Positions 42,998 to 52,070 of a stretch of 64,000 nucleotides of DNA are shown here, piece after piece (position 1 is the first letter of the stretch; every line of letters starts with the position of its first letter). A program made the position numbers and the translations under genes. The DNA is taken from positions 1-64,000 of the forward strand of contig JAYWHX010000041.1 of assembly GCA_043777375.1 (NCBI GenBank), given 5' to 3'. The notes beneath the pieces were generated by a model. That model was not told the DNA's origin, ran no database searches, and worked only from the letters and a program-made list of their open reading frames with translations. The stretch is from TH-plancto1 sp043777375. GTDB taxonomy: Bacteria > Planctomycetota > Planctomycetia > Planctomycetales > Planctomycetaceae.

Positions 42998-45484
42998 ATG
43001 GAACAGGTTGAACTCATCGCCACAGCGGCGTTTGGTCTCGAAGCAATTGTCGAGCGCGAGGTCCAGAAACTCGGGTACACCGAGACCAAGGTCGAAGATG
43101 GTCGCGTCCGCTTTAAGGGCGACCTCACCGCGATCTGTAAAGCAAATCTCTGGCTGCGGACGGCCGACCGCGTACAACTCGTCATCGGCGAGTTCCACTG
43201 CCCCGACTTCGAACAGCTGTTCGAGCGGACTAAGGAAATGCCTTGGGAGCAGTGGCTGACCGTCGATGCCAAATTCCCAGTCTATGCCAAGTCGGTCAAG
43301 TCGATGCTAACGGCCACTCCGAGTGTCCAGCGGGCCGTGAAGAAGGCCATCGTCGAGCGGCTCAAGACCAAACACAACCGCATCTGGTTTGATGAAGAAG
43401 GCCCCGAGTACGCGATCGAGATCTCGCTGCTCAATGATCGGGCACTGCTCACCATCGACACCTCGGGCGAGGGCTTGCACAAACGCGGTTATCGCCAGAT
43501 GACCACTGAGGCTCCGCTCAAGGAGACCCTCGCAGCTGCGATGATCCAGCTGAGCTACTGGAACCGCGATCGCATTCTGGTCGACCCGTTTTGCGGAAGC
43601 GGAACAATCCCGATCGAAGCAGCATTGATTGCTCGCAACATGCCACCGGGCGCTGACCGGACATTCGCCGCTGAAACGTGGCCGCAGGTGTCGATCAAGC
43701 TGTGGACTGAGGCTCGCAAGGAAGCCCGTGACCAGCGAATGAAGCCGCTCGAACAGGCGATCATCGCGACCGACATGGACCCGCAAGTGATTCGCTTGGC
43801 TCGCAAACATGCGAGCGACGCCGGAGTGGGCAATGACATCCACTTCGAGCGCAAGCTGTTCTCGGAATTCAACGAGTACCGCGAATACGGTTGCCTGATC
43901 GCGAACCCACCCTATGGTGAGCGTATGGGTGATCGTGATACGGTCGATCAGCTGAATGAAGATTTCGGCGAAATCATCCGCATGCATCCGACGTGGTCGT
44001 TCTACTGCTTGACGTCGCACCCGATGTTCGAGAGGCAAGCAGACCAGCAGGCCGATCGCCGACGTAAGCTCTACAACGGGCGGATCGAATGCACGTATTA
44101 TCAGTATCAGGGACCGCGTCCTCCGCGCGAGGCTGCGCTCGTCGCTGCGGAACTGGAAGCGAGCGTCCCGGCTCCGCCACTCGACTTCAAGCCACTGAAG
44201 CCGCCGACACGCGGACCAGCTGCGGGACAGATTATCGATACGCTGACGACTCCTGTGGAGTCGAGCGACAGCCACCGTGATTACGACTCACAGTCTGAGT
44301 CTGCTCCACTGGTCTATGAGTCGACGGCGATTACCGGGTTGACGCCCGCGCTGATCAACCGCATGAAGACGCTCGACTTCCGACCTCTGAAGGCACCGAG
44401 TCGCGGGCCGCTGGCGACCGGCGAGATGATGTCGTCCGAGGCATCGCCCCCCGCAGAGATGAGTTCCGCAGACGCACCCGCGCCGACTCCGTGGGTTCGC
44501 CCAATCCCGGCTCCGCCGCTCGACTTCAAACCGATGCGTCCGCCGACGCGTGGACCGCTGGCCCAAGCCGCAGCGGCACTGGCGGCGGAGAGTCCGTCGG
44601 GAGATTCCGTACAGACGACCGAGGCCACGGACGCGGCGACTCCGACTCCGGCCCCCGTTGCTGCGTGGACTCGCCCGATTCCGGCTCCTCCACTGGATTT
44701 CAAGCCGATGCGTCCACCGACGCGTGGCCCGCTGGCACAAGCGGCAGCTGCGCTGGCGGCAGAGGCTCCACGGGACGATTCCAACCCGACCTCAGAGATG
44801 ATGGAGATCGTTGCTCCCACTCCGGCACCGACTCCGGCTTGGTCGCGTCCGATCCCGGCGCCGCCGCTCGATTTCAAGCCGATGCGTCCGCCGACGCGTG
44901 GCCCGCTGGCACAAGCGGCAGCTGCCATGACGGGGGAAGCTCCGCTGGGCGATTCCAGTTCCACGCCAGAGATGATGGAGATCGCTCCTCCCGCACCAGC
45001 ACCGACTGCGGCGTGGTCTCGTCCGATTCCTCCGCCACCGCTCGACTTCAAACCCATGAAGCCGCCCACACGCGGGCCCATGGCTCAGGGTGGAAACACG
45101 GCGTCTGTTGTTCCGCCACTGCGGAGTGCGGCGTCATACTCGACGCGCCCAGTCCCGGCGCCGCCGCTCGACTTCAAGCCGATGAAGCCACCGACCCGTG
45201 GACCACTGGCTCAGTCGCCCGCACCGATCGAAGTGGCCGTCCTGGCCGAAGCCCAACCAGCTTCCGCTGAAGAGATGGTGTCCGCCTCCCCGATCGTAGT
45301 GAGCGAGACACCTCGCGTTTCGGAACCCGAGCCGTCACCCGCTGTAGCTCCCGTGCAGCCACCGACCGTGGAAGAGGTTCTGGCCCCCACTCCCATGCAA
45401 CCGGTACGCCCCGTCGGGTTGAGTCTGGCCGAGATGGCCAGCCGCGCGCAGACCATCATCGGTCCGTGCGAAGGCGTCGGTTGA
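42998..45484 (+). CDS. THUMP-domain 23S rRNA (guanine-N2) methyltransferase-like, with a seven-fold Pro-rich repeat tail
   Basis: 828 aa. Residues 1-375 are a complete RlmL/TrmN-type enzyme: a THUMP region, the SAM-binding DPFCGSGTIPIEAALIA starting at Asp196, and the catalytic NPPYGERMGD starting at Asn303. It probably methylates guanine N2 in 23S rRNA. From residue 390 to 740 comes a low-complexity tail with seven copies of a unit with core PPLDFKPMRPPTRGPLAQ, spaced by Ala/Ser/Thr/Glu-rich linkers, then a Pro/Val/Glu-rich end. E. coli RlmL is instead fused to a second methyltransferase (RlmK); here no second SAM motif exists. AGGA lies upstream of the ATG. Confidence 0.88.
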   Translation: MEQVELIATAAFGLEAIVEREVQKLGYTETKVEDGRVRFKGDLTAICKANLWLRTADRVQLVIGEFHCPDFEQLFERTKEMPWEQWLTVDAKFPVYAKSVKSMLTATPSVQRAVKKAIVERLKTKHNRIWFDEEGPEYAIEISLLNDRALLTIDTSGEGLHKRGYRQMTTEAPLKETLAAAMIQLSYWNRDRILVDPFCGSGTIPIEAALIARNMPPGADRTFAAETWPQVSIKLWTEARKEARDQRMKPLEQAIIATDMDPQVIRLARKHASDAGVGNDIHFERKLFSEFNEYREYGCLIANPPYGERMGDRDTVDQLNEDFGEIIRMHPTWSFYCLTSHPMFERQADQQADRRRKLYNGRIECTYYQYQGPRPPREAALVAAELEASVPAPPLDFKPLKPPTRGPAAGQIIDTLTTPVESSDSHRDYDSQSESAPLVYESTAITGLTPALINRMKTLDFRPLKAPSRGPLATGEMMSSEASPPAEMSSADAPAPTPWVRPIPAPPLDFKPMRPPTRGPLAQAAAALAAESPSGDSVQTTEATDAATPTPAPVAAWTRPIPAPPLDFKPMRPPTRGPLAQAAAALAAEAPRDDSNPTSEMMEIVAPTPAPTPAWSRPIPAPPLDFKPMRPPTRGPLAQAAAAMTGEAPLGDSSSTPEMMEIAPPAPAPTAAWSRPIPPPPLDFKPMKPPTRGPMAQGGNTASVVPPLRSAASYSTRPVPAPPLDFKPMKPPTRGPLAQSPAPIEVAVLAEAQPASAEEMVSASPIVVSETPRVSEPEPSPAVAPVQPPTVEEVLAPTPMQPVRPVGLSLAEMASRAQTIIGPCEGVG
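44165..45216 (+). repeat. Seven tandem coding repeats (PPLDFKP-x-x-PPTRGP)
   Basis: There are seven units in the methyltransferase tail. Units 3-5 are nearly identical, each followed by PLAQAAAALAAE or a close variant, which implies recent duplication of about 120-150 bp. Units 1, 2, 6 and 7 are more diverged, and unit 2 keeps only LDFRPLKAPSRGP. Confidence 0.9.
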
Positions 45485-45592
45485 AATTTGTCGCGGATGT
45501 GAACTTGCTGCCCTCTCACGACGAGCAATTGGTCCGACACAACTCTCCAACGTTGAAGACAAGGTCACAACCCGGCATCGCTGCAATGTGAC

Positions 45593-45880
45593 TCATGCCG
45601 TGGGTGTCGGGATCAACAGGCTTTGCGAATGGCCCCGGCGAGGTAAGACGCGACAGGACGAGTCTGTTGCTCGCCTCACTCGTTCGGAACGAGTCAGCGA
45701 GTGGATCTCACCCCGAGGAGCATCCATCTGCGCCTGGTCGGGGCCATCCACAAAGCCCCCTGCCCCCGCTCCCGAGCTGGTTGGTTGCTGTGAGGCCTTC
45801 GGTTCATTTCCTTTTTCCAAATCGAGAATTGCTTGCCGAGCCACTCCGGACGGCGTCTGCTCAATACTCGCCGCAGACAT
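45593..45880 (-). CDS. Doubtful small hypothetical protein
   Basis: 95 aa starting MSAASIEQTPSGVARQAILDLEKGNEPKASQQPTSSGAG, with GAGG five bases before the ATG. The N-terminal part looks like a soluble helix and a Ser/Gly linker; the C-terminal part is Arg-rich and reads like non-coding sequence. The dispersed repeat begins just upstream and would supply its leader. I recognise no family. It may be a decayed or chance frame. Confidence 0.3.
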   Translation of the reverse strand: MSAASIEQTPSGVARQAILDLEKGNEPKASQQPTSSGAGAGGFVDGPDQAQMDAPRGEIHSLTRSERVRRATDSSCRVLPRRGHSQSLLIPTPTA

Positions 45881-45900
45881 GGTGACCTCAGTGAGTCGAA

Positions 45901-46020
45901 GAGCAGATGTCACGCAGAGGCGCAGAGAAATCACCCACCTCTCCGCGCGCCTTGCGACTCTGCGTGACACATTCTGGAAGACCGACACCCTGATGCCGAT
46001 CGCAGACGAATGACTCTGGC
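45901..46020 (-). repeat. Dispersed repeat, copy 2
   Basis: Read on the minus strand this contains GCCAGAGTCATTCGTC, CTTCCAGAATGTGTCACGCA and CTCTGCGCCTCTGCGTGACA, in the same order as the copy at 37808-37925. The two copies are about 8 kb apart in opposite orientation. Confidence 0.65.
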
Positions 46021-46352
46021 ATCGACGCCATTCACCTCCTGCACTCGGATCGACAAGCAGACGGTTGACTCCTGATGGTGCAAAACGCTCCTCCCATTGA
46101 GGGCGATTCGCTGTTAGATTTCGGAGAGCGGAGCACCTCAATTGATCGCTGTAAAAGCCGCTTGAGCGCCTCGGTCAGCTCGGAACTCTGCCCCGAGGGG
46201 GGTGAAACGGGATAACGAATGTTTTAAAGATTCTGCCTGCGGGGGATTTTCGAGGATGTTGATGCGCCGCTACAATCCAAGCCACATCGGGAACGGTTGA
46301 TGAACCGTTACCTCCTCTCCTCTCATTACTGCTGTTGTCACGGAATCACTGG

Positions 46353-47933
46353 ATGTCCACGGAACATCTGCCGGGTCAAGGATTGACTCCGGTCTCAGAG
46401 AACACTCCCGTACAGGATGTTGTCCCGACCTCGAATAGCTCAGCTGCTGCTGAGTCTGTGCCGACGCCATCTGATCCAGTGCCGGAGGCGACTCCCCCTC
46501 GCGTCCGCCTGAATCCGACGGCTGATCCGGCCCAGCTCAAGGCTGTGCCGACCATCAATCCGGGCGAGAATGCCCGGGTCGATGTGGACGCTCAGATTGA
46601 ACAGCAGGTGGCTCAAGAGCAAAAGGCGAAAGCGGAAACGCCTCCTCCGCCACGGGCCAATCCAATCGAGATTCCCCGCAACGAGGCACTCGACGATTCG
46701 CTCGATGCCGAATTAACCGCTGTCATGCAAAGCGGTGAAGTCAACTCGGGCATCGCAGCTGTGGCACCAGTGCCGCATGCGGGATTGGATTCGGAAGAAG
46801 TGGGACTCGTGCCTGGGACCAAGATCTCGGGTGTGATCCAGTCGCTCAATGGCGATGACGTGTTCATCGACCTGAAGCAGCGGATTCCCGGAGTCGTCAG
46901 CTTCCGTCAATTCTCTCCCAAGCGGCCTCCCGTCATTGGCGAGCCAATTGATGTCATCGTCGCCAAATTCGACGATGCAGCAGGCTTGATTACGTGCAAC
47001 CTGCCTCGCAGTACGAATAAGGTTTCGGGAGATTGGGACGCTCTGCAAGTCGGCATGGATGTCGAGTGCATGGTCACCAAGACGAACAAGGGCGGTCTCG
47101 ATGTGACTGTCAGTTCGATTCGCGGTTTCCTCCCCGCCAGCCAGGCCGATATGGGCTTTGTGGCCAATCTGGAAAGCCTGATCGGTCAGAAGCTTCGCGT
47201 ACGAATCACCGAAGTGAATCCTGCTCGCCGCCGTTTGGTCGTGAGCCGTCGCGCTCTGATCACCGAAGAACGCGAAAGCATTCGCGAAGAGCTGATGAAG
47301 ACGATGCAGGTCGGCCAGACTCTGACCGGTCGTGTGAAGACTCTGAAAGAATTCGGAGCCTTCATCGATCTGGGCGGCATGGATGGCTTCCTGCACGTCG
47401 GCCAGATCAGCTGGGTCCGGATCAAGCACCCGAACGAGATTCTGGCGGAAGGTCAGTCGGTCGAGGTCAAGGTTCTGACCATCGATCCCGAAACGGGCAA
47501 GATCAGCCTGGGGATGCGACAGCTGTCGGGCAACCCGTGGATGAACGCGGAGAATAAGTACGCCAAGGGAATGAATGCCTCGGGTCGCGTCACTCGCGTC
47601 GAGCCGTTCGGGGCCTTCATCGAACTGGAACCTGGGATCGAAGGACTGATCCACATCAGCGAGCTAGACCACAAGCGGGTTAAACGAGTCGAGGACATCC
47701 TGAATGTCGGCCAGACGGTCGAAGTCCAGATTCTGGAAGTCGAGCCATCACGTAAGCGAGTCAGCCTCTCGATGAAGGCCCTCAAGGTGAACCCCGAGGC
47801 TGAGCGTATTGCAGCTGAGCAGGAACTCCCTGCTGGCGGTGAGTTGTATGAGCGTAAGCGTCGCGGTGACCTGAAGGGCGGGACTGGTCGTCCTGGTCAG
47901 TCGGGAATGTTTGGAAACCCAGGCGACTTCTAA
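46353..47933 (+). CDS. Four-S1-domain RNA-binding protein (ribosomal protein S1-like)
   Basis: 526 aa from the ATG at 46353; an in-frame TTG 18 bp upstream is less likely. A Pro/Ala/Glu-rich N-terminal extension of about 150 residues is followed by four S1 (OB-fold) domains at roughly 154-220, 236-305, 322-395 and 408-480. The last two are the most canonical (GRVKTLKEFGAFIDLGGMDGFLHVGQISW; GRVTRVEPFGAFIELEPGIEGLIHISELDHKR). This matches bacterial S1-type proteins that help the 30S subunit bind mRNA, though canonical S1 has up to six domains. A basic, Gly-rich tail ends the protein. It has its own intrinsic terminator. Confidence 0.85.
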   Translation: MSTEHLPGQGLTPVSENTPVQDVVPTSNSSAAAESVPTPSDPVPEATPPRVRLNPTADPAQLKAVPTINPGENARVDVDAQIEQQVAQEQKAKAETPPPPRANPIEIPRNEALDDSLDAELTAVMQSGEVNSGIAAVAPVPHAGLDSEEVGLVPGTKISGVIQSLNGDDVFIDLKQRIPGVVSFRQFSPKRPPVIGEPIDVIVAKFDDAAGLITCNLPRSTNKVSGDWDALQVGMDVECMVTKTNKGGLDVTVSSIRGFLPASQADMGFVANLESLIGQKLRVRITEVNPARRRLVVSRRALITEERESIREELMKTMQVGQTLTGRVKTLKEFGAFIDLGGMDGFLHVGQISWVRIKHPNEILAEGQSVEVKVLTIDPETGKISLGMRQLSGNPWMNAENKYAKGMNASGRVTRVEPFGAFIELEPGIEGLIHISELDHKRVKRVEDILNVGQTVEVQILEVEPSRKRVSLSMKALKVNPEAERIAAEQELPAGGELYERKRRGDLKGGTGRPGQSGMFGNPGDF

Positions 47934-47942
47934 ACCTGTGTG

Positions 47943-47978
47943 AATGGGGGCAGGTTTTCTACGTGCCCCCATTTTTTT
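47943..47978 (+). terminator. Intrinsic terminator of the S1-domain gene
   Basis: A 10-bp perfect stem (AATGGGGGCA with its complement) and 11-base loop are followed by a T-run, starting 10 bp after the stop codon. Confidence 0.92.
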
Positions 47979-48295
47979 CCGGACCCGCATTTTATCGCTC
48001 ACCGTGTCGGGGCTTCCTCTTTGGAAGCCGAATCCATGACATGCTGGGCGAAGCTGAAAGTCGAGACCGGAGAGTCCAGAGCGGTTTATCGGCCTCGTCT
48101 GACGATTTCTGCGGGAACTCGGCCCGCGCGGACGACTTCGGATTGACCGGCCCCCTGTCGGTGTCACAATGAAGTCGTATAGGCTCAGTGACCAGCGATT
48201 GAGATTTGCGCAGGCTGGTCGTTGAGATTCGATTCGGACGGTTGGTTTCAGCTCGCTCGTGCTGAGCGAAATCTGTTGCGAGCGAAGGTTCCCCC
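47979..48295. other. Intergenic region before the FHA gene
   Basis: About 317 bp. I see no gene, RNA or strong repeat here. It should contain the FHA gene promoter. Confidence 0.35.
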
Positions 48296-48736
48296 ATGAT
48301 TGCGAAGCTCATCCCGCTGGATGGCTCGCCGGCTCTCCTGATCATCCGCGAGGTGACTCTGGTGGGGCGGAAAGGGGGAGAGTGCGACATCGCTCTGGAA
48401 CATCCCAGCATTTCCAAGTTGCACTGCGCGATTGCCCGCACCGATGGGCTGCTGTTTGTGCGCGATCTGGGGAGCACAAATGGGACGAAGGTCAACGGCC
48501 AGCGCGTCACACGCGGGGCCCTGCTTCCCGGGGATGAGTTGACCTTTGCGAATATCCGATTCAAAGTCTTTCTGGGGCCAGGCGAGATGCCTGCGAAGCC
48601 CAACGACCACACCGAAGTGCTGACGATCCCCGTCCGCCCCGGCGACGATGAATTCCCACTGCTCCCCGTCGATTTTGACGACGAGCCCGAAATCGAGAGC
48701 GATGTTCGCCCTCTCAGTGATTCCGGCGTTCTCTAG
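48296..48736 (+). CDS. FHA-domain protein
   Basis: 146 aa. The forkhead-associated domain fills residues 1-95 with all the phosphothreonine-binding landmarks: LVGRKGGECDIALEHPSISKLHC (the GR and SxxH motifs) and LGSTNGTKVNG. The acidic C-terminal 50 residues look disordered. It binds pThr on partner proteins and in bacteria commonly works with Ser/Thr kinases such as the one at 2317-4524, although nothing links these two directly. AAGG precedes the ATG. Cytoplasmic, monocistronic. Confidence 0.93.
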   Translation: MIAKLIPLDGSPALLIIREVTLVGRKGGECDIALEHPSISKLHCAIARTDGLLFVRDLGSTNGTKVNGQRVTRGALLPGDELTFANIRFKVFLGPGEMPAKPNDHTEVLTIPVRPGDDEFPLLPVDFDDEPEIESDVRPLSDSGVL

Positions 48737-49167
48737 GCTGCGTGTCGACTTTGAATCAGTCTCGCTGGTTTGACACCGCGATTCGACGCCCCGTTTGCTC
48801 AACCGATATCGCCAGGGATCGAAGCCCCATCGCTCTTCGCGATGATTCGAAGTCGCGAGTCGAATGTGAAGGCGGTTGTTGGGAGATTCAGCGAGCGTTC
48901 CGCTTCCGTTCCGGTGCAGGGTCTGGAGCGAGGTCCACTTGTCTTCTAAAGTGTTGAAATGCGGGCTGGGTGGCACCCCCTGGCTCTTCGAGAATGGCAT
49001 GGTCCAGTGATGCTGGCGCGATGTCTCTTGAGGAATCAGGGACGTGCCTCCTTAATTCTGAATCAATCGCCATGCTCATCATCGAATTGCAATAGATCGT
49101 GGCTTCTGGTTTACCGACTCCTAATCCCAGCGATCCACACGGTGAGCCACTTCGCCGAGTCGACCAG
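48737..49167. other. Intergenic region between FHA and glycan genes
   Basis: About 430 bp between the convergent FHA and GT2 genes. The open frames here lack starts or family features. I see no terminator or repeat that stands out. Confidence 0.35.
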
Positions 49168-50151
49168 TCACACAAGTGGTTTGCCTGTATTCACCGCTGC
49201 GACCTCTGAACTCGGATTTCCGAGAGCTGAATCACAGGGCAAAACCCGTCTGACGGTGTACTGCGGCTTTCGGTTGACGTTCAGATGCAGTCGACCGATG
49301 TACTCGCCAATGATGCCTATTGCCATAAGCTGCAAGCCACCGAGCGTCATGACCGCAACAATGATCGATGAATATCCGGGGACGGAGACGTTATGGGCGA
49401 GCGATTGAATCAGATAATACATCCCCGCCAGTAATCCCAGAAAGGAGGCGATCAATCCGACCCCCGACGCGACTTGCAAGGGCAGTAGCGAAAAGTTGGT
49501 AAACAGGTTGAGAGCCAGTCCCACGAGCTTGGCGATCGAATATCCGGAGCGACCTCTCTCCCGTGAGTAATGTGCGACGGTTCGTTCGCCCACGCGCTGT
49601 GTGTTCCACGCCAGCAGCCCGTCAATGAACGTGAAATTGAGATTGTAGGACAGAATGGCCTGCAAAAGATCACGACGAATGGCCCGGTAAGAGGTGACCG
49701 TCGCCCGTGTACTGAAAACCAAGCGATAGAACATGTTGACCACACGCGACCCCATGTTCCTCAACACTGCGTGTTTCTTTTGGTCCGGGGCCCCGTACAC
49801 GAGATCGTACCCTCCCTCGATCAGCGTATTAATGAGCCCGGGAATCTCCTCGGGGGGATTCTGCAAGTCGTCATCGATCGTGATGATGACCTCACCACGC
49901 GCGTATCGAAAACCACACATGAGCGCGTTATGTTGACCGAAATTCCGCATCAGACGAACGACCGTAATGATCGTCGGATCAGCGGCTTGGACCGACTGCA
50001 AAACATCCCACGTCTCATCTGGGCTGCCGTCATCGACGAAGATGAACTCATAGGGGAGGCGTGCGGCAGCCATGGTCGCCTTGGTACGAGCAGCGAGGTC
50101 GATGAGATCCTGCTCGGTTCGATACACGGGAACCACGATCGAGACCAACAT
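49168..50151 (-). CDS. Family 2 glycosyltransferase with C-terminal membrane segments
   Basis: 327 aa from the ATG at 50151; a TTG four codons upstream is also in frame. GT2 features: LVSIVVPVYRTEQDL, FVDDGSPDETWDVL, the DxD-type TIDDDLQNPPEEI, and GYSIAKLVGLALNLF leading into two membrane helices (about 230-290), then RLHLNVNRKPQYTV. This is the layout of undecaprenyl-phosphate sugar transferases (ArnC/GtrB-like) and dolichol-phosphate mannosyltransferase relatives, which load a sugar on the lipid carrier for GT-C enzymes. It is last in the cluster after wecE and the acetyltransferase, with a 126-bp gap before it. The sugar is not predictable. Confidence 0.88.
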   Translation of the reverse strand: MLVSIVVPVYRTEQDLIDLAARTKATMAAARLPYEFIFVDDGSPDETWDVLQSVQAADPTIITVVRLMRNFGQHNALMCGFRYARGEVIITIDDDLQNPPEEIPGLINTLIEGGYDLVYGAPDQKKHAVLRNMGSRVVNMFYRLVFSTRATVTSYRAIRRDLLQAILSYNLNFTFIDGLLAWNTQRVGERTVAHYSRERGRSGYSIAKLVGLALNLFTNFSLLPLQVASGVGLIASFLGLLAGMYYLIQSLAHNVSVPGYSSIIVAVMTLGGLQLMAIGIIGEYIGRLHLNVNRKPQYTVRRVLPCDSALGNPSSEVAAVNTGKPLV

Positions 50152-50277
50152 GCCAGCATCCAATCCACAGAAAACGATACGCGTCCATCAACTCGTTCGG
50201 CGACTGTCGACAATAGGTCGCGAGTGAACGCTGACCTAAGCGACTGAGTCCGGCCAAAGCCTGTCGCCCGACCTCGC

Positions 50278-50850
50278 TCACGCGGGAAGCGTCGCGAGAT
50301 ATTCCTGCTCTGCCCGATGGAGATTATCGAGGGATCGCAACTTAATCATCTTCGCCGGACATCCGCAAACGACGTGCCCAGCTGGGACATCTCGAGTCAC
50401 CATCGACAAGGCCCCTACGGAAGCCCCCTCGTGGAGATGCACATCAGGCAGCACGACACTGCCGGTGCCAATGATGACATGGCGTCCAATGGTCACTGAT
50501 CCCGTGGTATTGCGTTTGAACTGGACGGGGATGGTCCCATTCGTCAGTGATCCGCCGGTGTAGTCGTCGCTCGTCGTCCAGATACAGACATTCGGCGCGA
50601 TCGTGGAGAAGTCCTCAAAGACGACTCGCCCCCCGCTGCCATTCACCAGAGTGTGAGCCGCAATATGGACATTGCATCCGATCGAAACGCCTTCGGGTCC
50701 GGCAGCCAGAATGGCAAAAGCATCGATCCGGGACCGGTCTCCCAGCGAGATCATTCCCGGATTGAAAAAGAGGGCTTGCCGTGTCACGCGGACATCCTTT
50801 CCGACAGACGCAAACCCCATGGCTAACAGCTCATCTTGAGAGTACAGCAT
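50278..50850 (-). CDS. Hexapeptide-repeat acyl(acetyl)transferase
   Basis: 190 aa from the ATG at 50850, preferred over an ATG 45 bp upstream because GGAAGGGAGGGG lies just before it and the protein then starts MLYSQDELLAMGFASVGKDV, the normal N-terminus of this acyltransferase family. The left-handed beta-helix is seen as repeated [LIV]-G-x4 steps (ISLGDRSRIDAFAILAAGPEGVSIGCNVHIAA; VTIGRHVIIGTGSVVLPDVHLHEGASVGALSMV). It probably N- or O-acetylates the amino sugar made with WecE, its upstream neighbour (47 bp away). Confidence 0.88.
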   Translation of the reverse strand: MLYSQDELLAMGFASVGKDVRVTRQALFFNPGMISLGDRSRIDAFAILAAGPEGVSIGCNVHIAAHTLVNGSGGRVVFEDFSTIAPNVCIWTTSDDYTGGSLTNGTIPVQFKRNTTGSVTIGRHVIIGTGSVVLPDVHLHEGASVGALSMVTRDVPAGHVVCGCPAKMIKLRSLDNLHRAEQEYLATLPA

Positions 50851-50897
50851 CTCAATTCCCCTCCCTTCCTTGGAACGATCAGGCCACTGCGACATGC

Positions 50898-52070
50898 TCA
50901 GGACAACGATTGCTGTACCAGCGCTGCTGGCGGCGGAGCGTGTGAGACATGCGCCAGCAACTCGCTGACCACCGCTTGCTGCTCTTCACTGGTAATCTCG
51001 TAGAACATCGGCAGTCGCACGAGCCGGGCGGCCAGATCTTCCGTCACAGGTAAATCCCCAACACGGTATCCCAACTGGCTTCCCATCGGTGATGTATGCA
51101 GCGGGACGTAATGGAATACCGCATGAATCCCCTTGGATTTCAAATGCGTCAGCAGTGTTCCTCGCAACTCTGCGGTCGGCAGAATCGCGTAGAACATGTG
51201 AAAATTGGTCTGACACTCGGCGGGAACGTGGGGCAGCTGGATACCGCCACTGGCTTCTAATTCGGCCAGTTGATCCCGGTAAAATTCGTAGATCGCCTGT
51301 CGCCGCTGAGCGATGCCTTCCAGCATCTCCAGCTGTCCGTAGAGGAACGCGGAGCAGATCTCGCTCGGAACATAAGATGATCCGACATCGACCCAGGTGT
51401 ACTTGTCGACCTCGCCGCGGAAGTATCTCTGTCGGTTGGTGCCCTTGTCACGAATGATTTCCGCCCGCTCTCGGAATCGTTCGTCATTGATGCACAGCGC
51501 GCCACCTTCACCACAGATATAATTCTTGGTCTCGTGAAAGCTATAGCAGCCGAGGTGCCCAATTGACCCCAGCGCGCGCCCGCGATAGAACGAGTTGACA
51601 CCCTGGGCGGCGTCCTCAACGACAATCAGATTGTGCTGGGCTGCAATCGCCATGATGCGGTCCATTTCGCAGCTGACCCCGGCGTAGTGAACGACGAAGA
51701 TGGCCTTCGTTTTCTCCGTAATGGCTTGTTCGATCAGGGTCTCGTCGAGATTCAGCGTATCTGGGCGGATGTCGACGAAGACCGGCTTGGCACCGGTTCT
51801 GACCACGGCGGCGGCCGTGGAGACGAAGGTATACGAGGGCATGATGACCTCGTCACCCGGCCCGAGATCGCAGAGGATGGCCGCCATCTCCAGCGCTGCT
51901 GTGCAAGACGGAGTCAGGAGGACTTTGCGAATACCGAAACGCTCTTCAAACAGGTGTGAACAGGCTTTCGTAAAATGCCCATCGCCGGCGATGTTTCCGA
52001 AGGTGACAGCCTGCGCGATGTAGTACAGCTCCTTGCCTGCCACGAAGGGTTTGTTGAACGGTATTCGCAT
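50898..52070 (-). CDS. wecE: dTDP-4-amino-4,6-dideoxygalactose transaminase (DegT family)
   Basis: 390 aa. It closely follows E. coli WecE/RffA from memory: MRIPFNKPFVAGKELYYI, LLTPSCTAALEMAAIL, GDEVIMPSYTFVSTA, VHYAGVSCEMDRIM, VEDAAQG (Asp153), the PLP-lysine SFHETKNY (Lys182), DKGTNRQRYFRGEVDKYTW and AVFHYVPLH. It transfers an amino group from glutamate to a dTDP-4-keto-6-deoxy sugar, giving dTDP-4-amino-4,6-dideoxygalactose for surface polysaccharide. The next gene encodes a hexapeptide acyltransferase that may acetylate the product. The dTDP-glucose pathway genes (rmlA, rmlB) are not in the window. Confidence 0.92.
   Translation of the reverse strand: MRIPFNKPFVAGKELYYIAQAVTFGNIAGDGHFTKACSHLFEERFGIRKVLLTPSCTAALEMAAILCDLGPGDEVIMPSYTFVSTAAAVVRTGAKPVFVDIRPDTLNLDETLIEQAITEKTKAIFVVHYAGVSCEMDRIMAIAAQHNLIVVEDAAQGVNSFYRGRALGSIGHLGCYSFHETKNYICGEGGALCINDERFRERAEIIRDKGTNRQRYFRGEVDKYTWVDVGSSYVPSEICSAFLYGQLEMLEGIAQRRQAIYEFYRDQLAELEASGGIQLPHVPAECQTNFHMFYAILPTAELRGTLLTHLKSKGIHAVFHYVPLHTSPMGSQLGYRVGDLPVTEDLAARLVRLPMFYEITSEEQQAVVSELLAHVSHAPPPAALVQQSLS

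Larger units (their letters stand above)
45485..46352. other. Intergenic region with a dispersed repeat and one doubtful small gene
   Basis: This 870-bp space holds the second copy of the dispersed repeat (45901-46020) and a doubtful minus-strand small gene (45593-45880). The last 150 bp before the S1 gene are without features I can identify apart from its start region. Confidence 0.4.

Noticed and set aside
44314..45081. A 255-codon frame antisense to the methyltransferase repeats, itself repetitive
   Set aside because: It repeats only because the coding strand does. The methyltransferase frame continues from a genuine enzyme domain.
44165..45216. A CRISPR array
   Set aside because: The repeats are in codon phase, of variable spacing and similar spacer content, and belong to the methyltransferase reading frame. 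No Cas gene is present anywhere in the window.
45881..46141. An N-terminal extension of the doubtful gene at 45593-45880
   Set aside because: This part is the dispersed repeat read in one frame; the same repeat at 37808 is read in another context, so it is not evidence for a protein.
48248..49000. A 250-codon minus-strand frame over the FHA gene and the next intergenic region
   Set aside because: Half of it is antisense to the FHA gene, which has every conserved FHA residue. The other half has no family.
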